From: Synergistaceae bacterium UBA5560
GTDB taxonomy: Bacteria; Synergistota; Synergistia; Synergistales; Aminiphilaceae
NCBI GenBank assembly: GCA_002425685.1
Contig: DIMS01000066.1
Coordinates: 1,284-16,897 of the forward strand
Reading direction: 5' to 3'
DNA length: 15,614 bases
Below, piece by piece: positions 15,076 to 15,614 of this stretch; position 1 is the first letter of the stretch, and every line of letters starts with the position of its first letter. A model generated the notes under the pieces. It made no database searches. It had not been told where the DNA came from and saw only the letters and a program-made list of their open reading frames with translations. A program made the translations under genes and the position numbers.

Positions 15076-15318
15076 GTCTGATTCCTCCTGTTCGAGAGTC
15101 TCGTTTCCCGGGGGAAAAGATTTCGATGAACGAACGAATCCGTTCTCTCGAAACGCATCTTTGGATCCGTTCGCTTCGAGAGATGGCCGAAACGGACGGT
15201 GACACGTCCGTTCGTCTTTTTTCGCAAGCGCTTCAACAGGACGGGACCGCGGCGTACACCGCGGTCCCCAAGACGAGCTTGGGAGCGCGTCCGCCCACGC
15301 AGACATCACCTCCTCACC
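15076..15318 (-). promoter_or_regulatory. Structured 5' leader between riboswitch and chelatase
   Basis: About 240 nt of presumed untranslated leader, long for this position. In transcript order it holds a 6-bp hairpin (CCCAAG/CTTGGG, 15267-15283), a perfect 10-bp hairpin (GGGACCGCGG and its complement, 15243-15268), which shares two bases with the first, the GAAACGG/TTCGTC hairpin (15189-15216), a larger bulged hairpin built on TCTCTCGAA, and TTTCCC-CC-GGGAAA. None has a T run on the minus strand. GAGGAGG lies immediately after the riboswitch P1 stem; 10 nt downstream a GTG at 15298 opens a 21-codon frame ending TGA at 15233, a possible leader peptide. How the riboswitch acts on the chelatase gene is therefore not obvious. 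Confidence 0.5.
15189..15222 (+). terminator. Intrinsic-terminator-like hairpin facing the plus strand (hairpin family copy 2)
   Basis: AACGGACG pairs with CGTCCGTT around a 6-nt loop, the stem extends outward past a bulged A, and a six-T run (15217-15222) follows. This is the form of a Rho-independent terminator on the plus strand. No plus-strand gene is seen upstream, so it may end an antisense or unknown short transcript, or may matter only as a hairpin in the minus-strand leader. It has the same outer arms and length as the hairpin at 7407-7434. Confidence 0.45.
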
Positions 15319-15512
15319 CGTTTCCGGCCGGTCTCCTGACTCGCGGTCCTTCTTCGCCGCCCCTTCCCGAAACCTGGGGTTTCAGTGGTTCCATGCGGCG
15401 TCGTCGCGCTTACAGTGGCGGGGCCGTGCCGGATTTACACCGGCTTCCCGTTCGGAAAACTTTTGTGACGCCACCGGAGGGCACGGCGGCGGTTCTCCGA
15501 AAACCGGAAACG
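15319..15512 (-). ncRNA. Cobalamin (B12) riboswitch
   Basis: On the minus strand the conserved core is present: GGGAAGCCGGTGTAAATCCG, then CACGGCCCCGCCACTGTAAG (the GCCACTG B12 box) and GAGTCAGGAGACCGGCC near the 3' end. P1 pairs CGTTTCCGG (15504-15512) with CCGGAAACG (15319-15327), giving about 194 nt, normal for the class. Binding of adenosylcobalamin or a related corrinoid usually lowers expression of downstream genes. GAGGAGG follows P1 within a few bases, so sequestration of that site is one plausible output. It precedes the chelatase-permease-ATPase genes. The 102 bp further right show no recognised feature or clear promoter. Confidence 0.93.
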
Positions 15513-15614
15513 TTTCCTTTCGAGTTGTGGAGTACCGCCCGGAGAGCGGGGGCGACACCGGAAAGACCTGCTGCCGAAGTTTCCTTCAGACGGTCTCCAT
15601 CAGGGGCAAGTATA

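Noticed and set aside
15076..15309. N-terminal extension of the chelatase to a GTG/ATG right after the riboswitch
   Set aside because: The Shine-Dalgarno is 0-2 nt from those codons, the extra residues have no CbiK counterpart, and the start at 15075 has both an ideal ribosome site and a signal peptide.

Overview
The window looks like a GC-rich bacterial chromosome with a lower-GC block (about 1-6.5 kb) carrying CRISPR effector genes. No rRNA or tRNA is present to place it. A secreted CbiK-type chelatase with a B12 riboswitch and an LPP20-like/CHASE2-HD-GYP gene pair would fit a Gram-negative anaerobe such as a synergistete or a sulfate-reducer relative, but that is inference only.

Region 1 (1-6433, all minus strand) is a type I-G (formerly I-U) CRISPR-Cas effector operon, transcribed right to left: cas3 (helicase with C-terminal HD nuclease), csx17/cas8g, csb1/cas7g and csb2/cas5-6g, the last running off the left edge. 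Genes are tightly packed (ATGA overlap, 15 bp, 24 bp). No CRISPR array or adaptation gene (cas1, cas2, cas4) is visible.

Region 2 (6434-8448) has no convincing intact gene. Next to the cas3 leader lies a wrecked insertion sequence (6584-7052) that still encodes the C-terminal end of an IS5-type transposase. Next come about 950 bp of unassigned DNA with a bulged hairpin and a 26-bp direct repeat. A cluster of short elements follows (8010-8257) built from ends like those of that IS, including an 89-bp miniature element. A second copy of this miniature element lies at 12044-12131.

Region 3 (8449-11614, plus strand) is a two-gene overlapping unit: a secreted LPP20-like protein and a membrane CHASE2-HD-GYP protein, presumably a cyclic-di-GMP phosphodiesterase with an extracytoplasmic sensor.

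Region 4 (11647-15512, minus strand) is a cobalamin-riboswitch locus: riboswitch, an unusually long structured leader, a signal-peptide-bearing CbiK-type chelatase, a FecCD/BtuC permease and a FecE/BtuD ATPase. Beyond the miniature element is a 75-residue membrane protein with a 14-residue internal repeat. The riboswitch, chelatase and ABC importer suggest B12-repressed handling or import of a corrinoid, tetrapyrrole or metal chelate. The substrate-binding protein is not in view.
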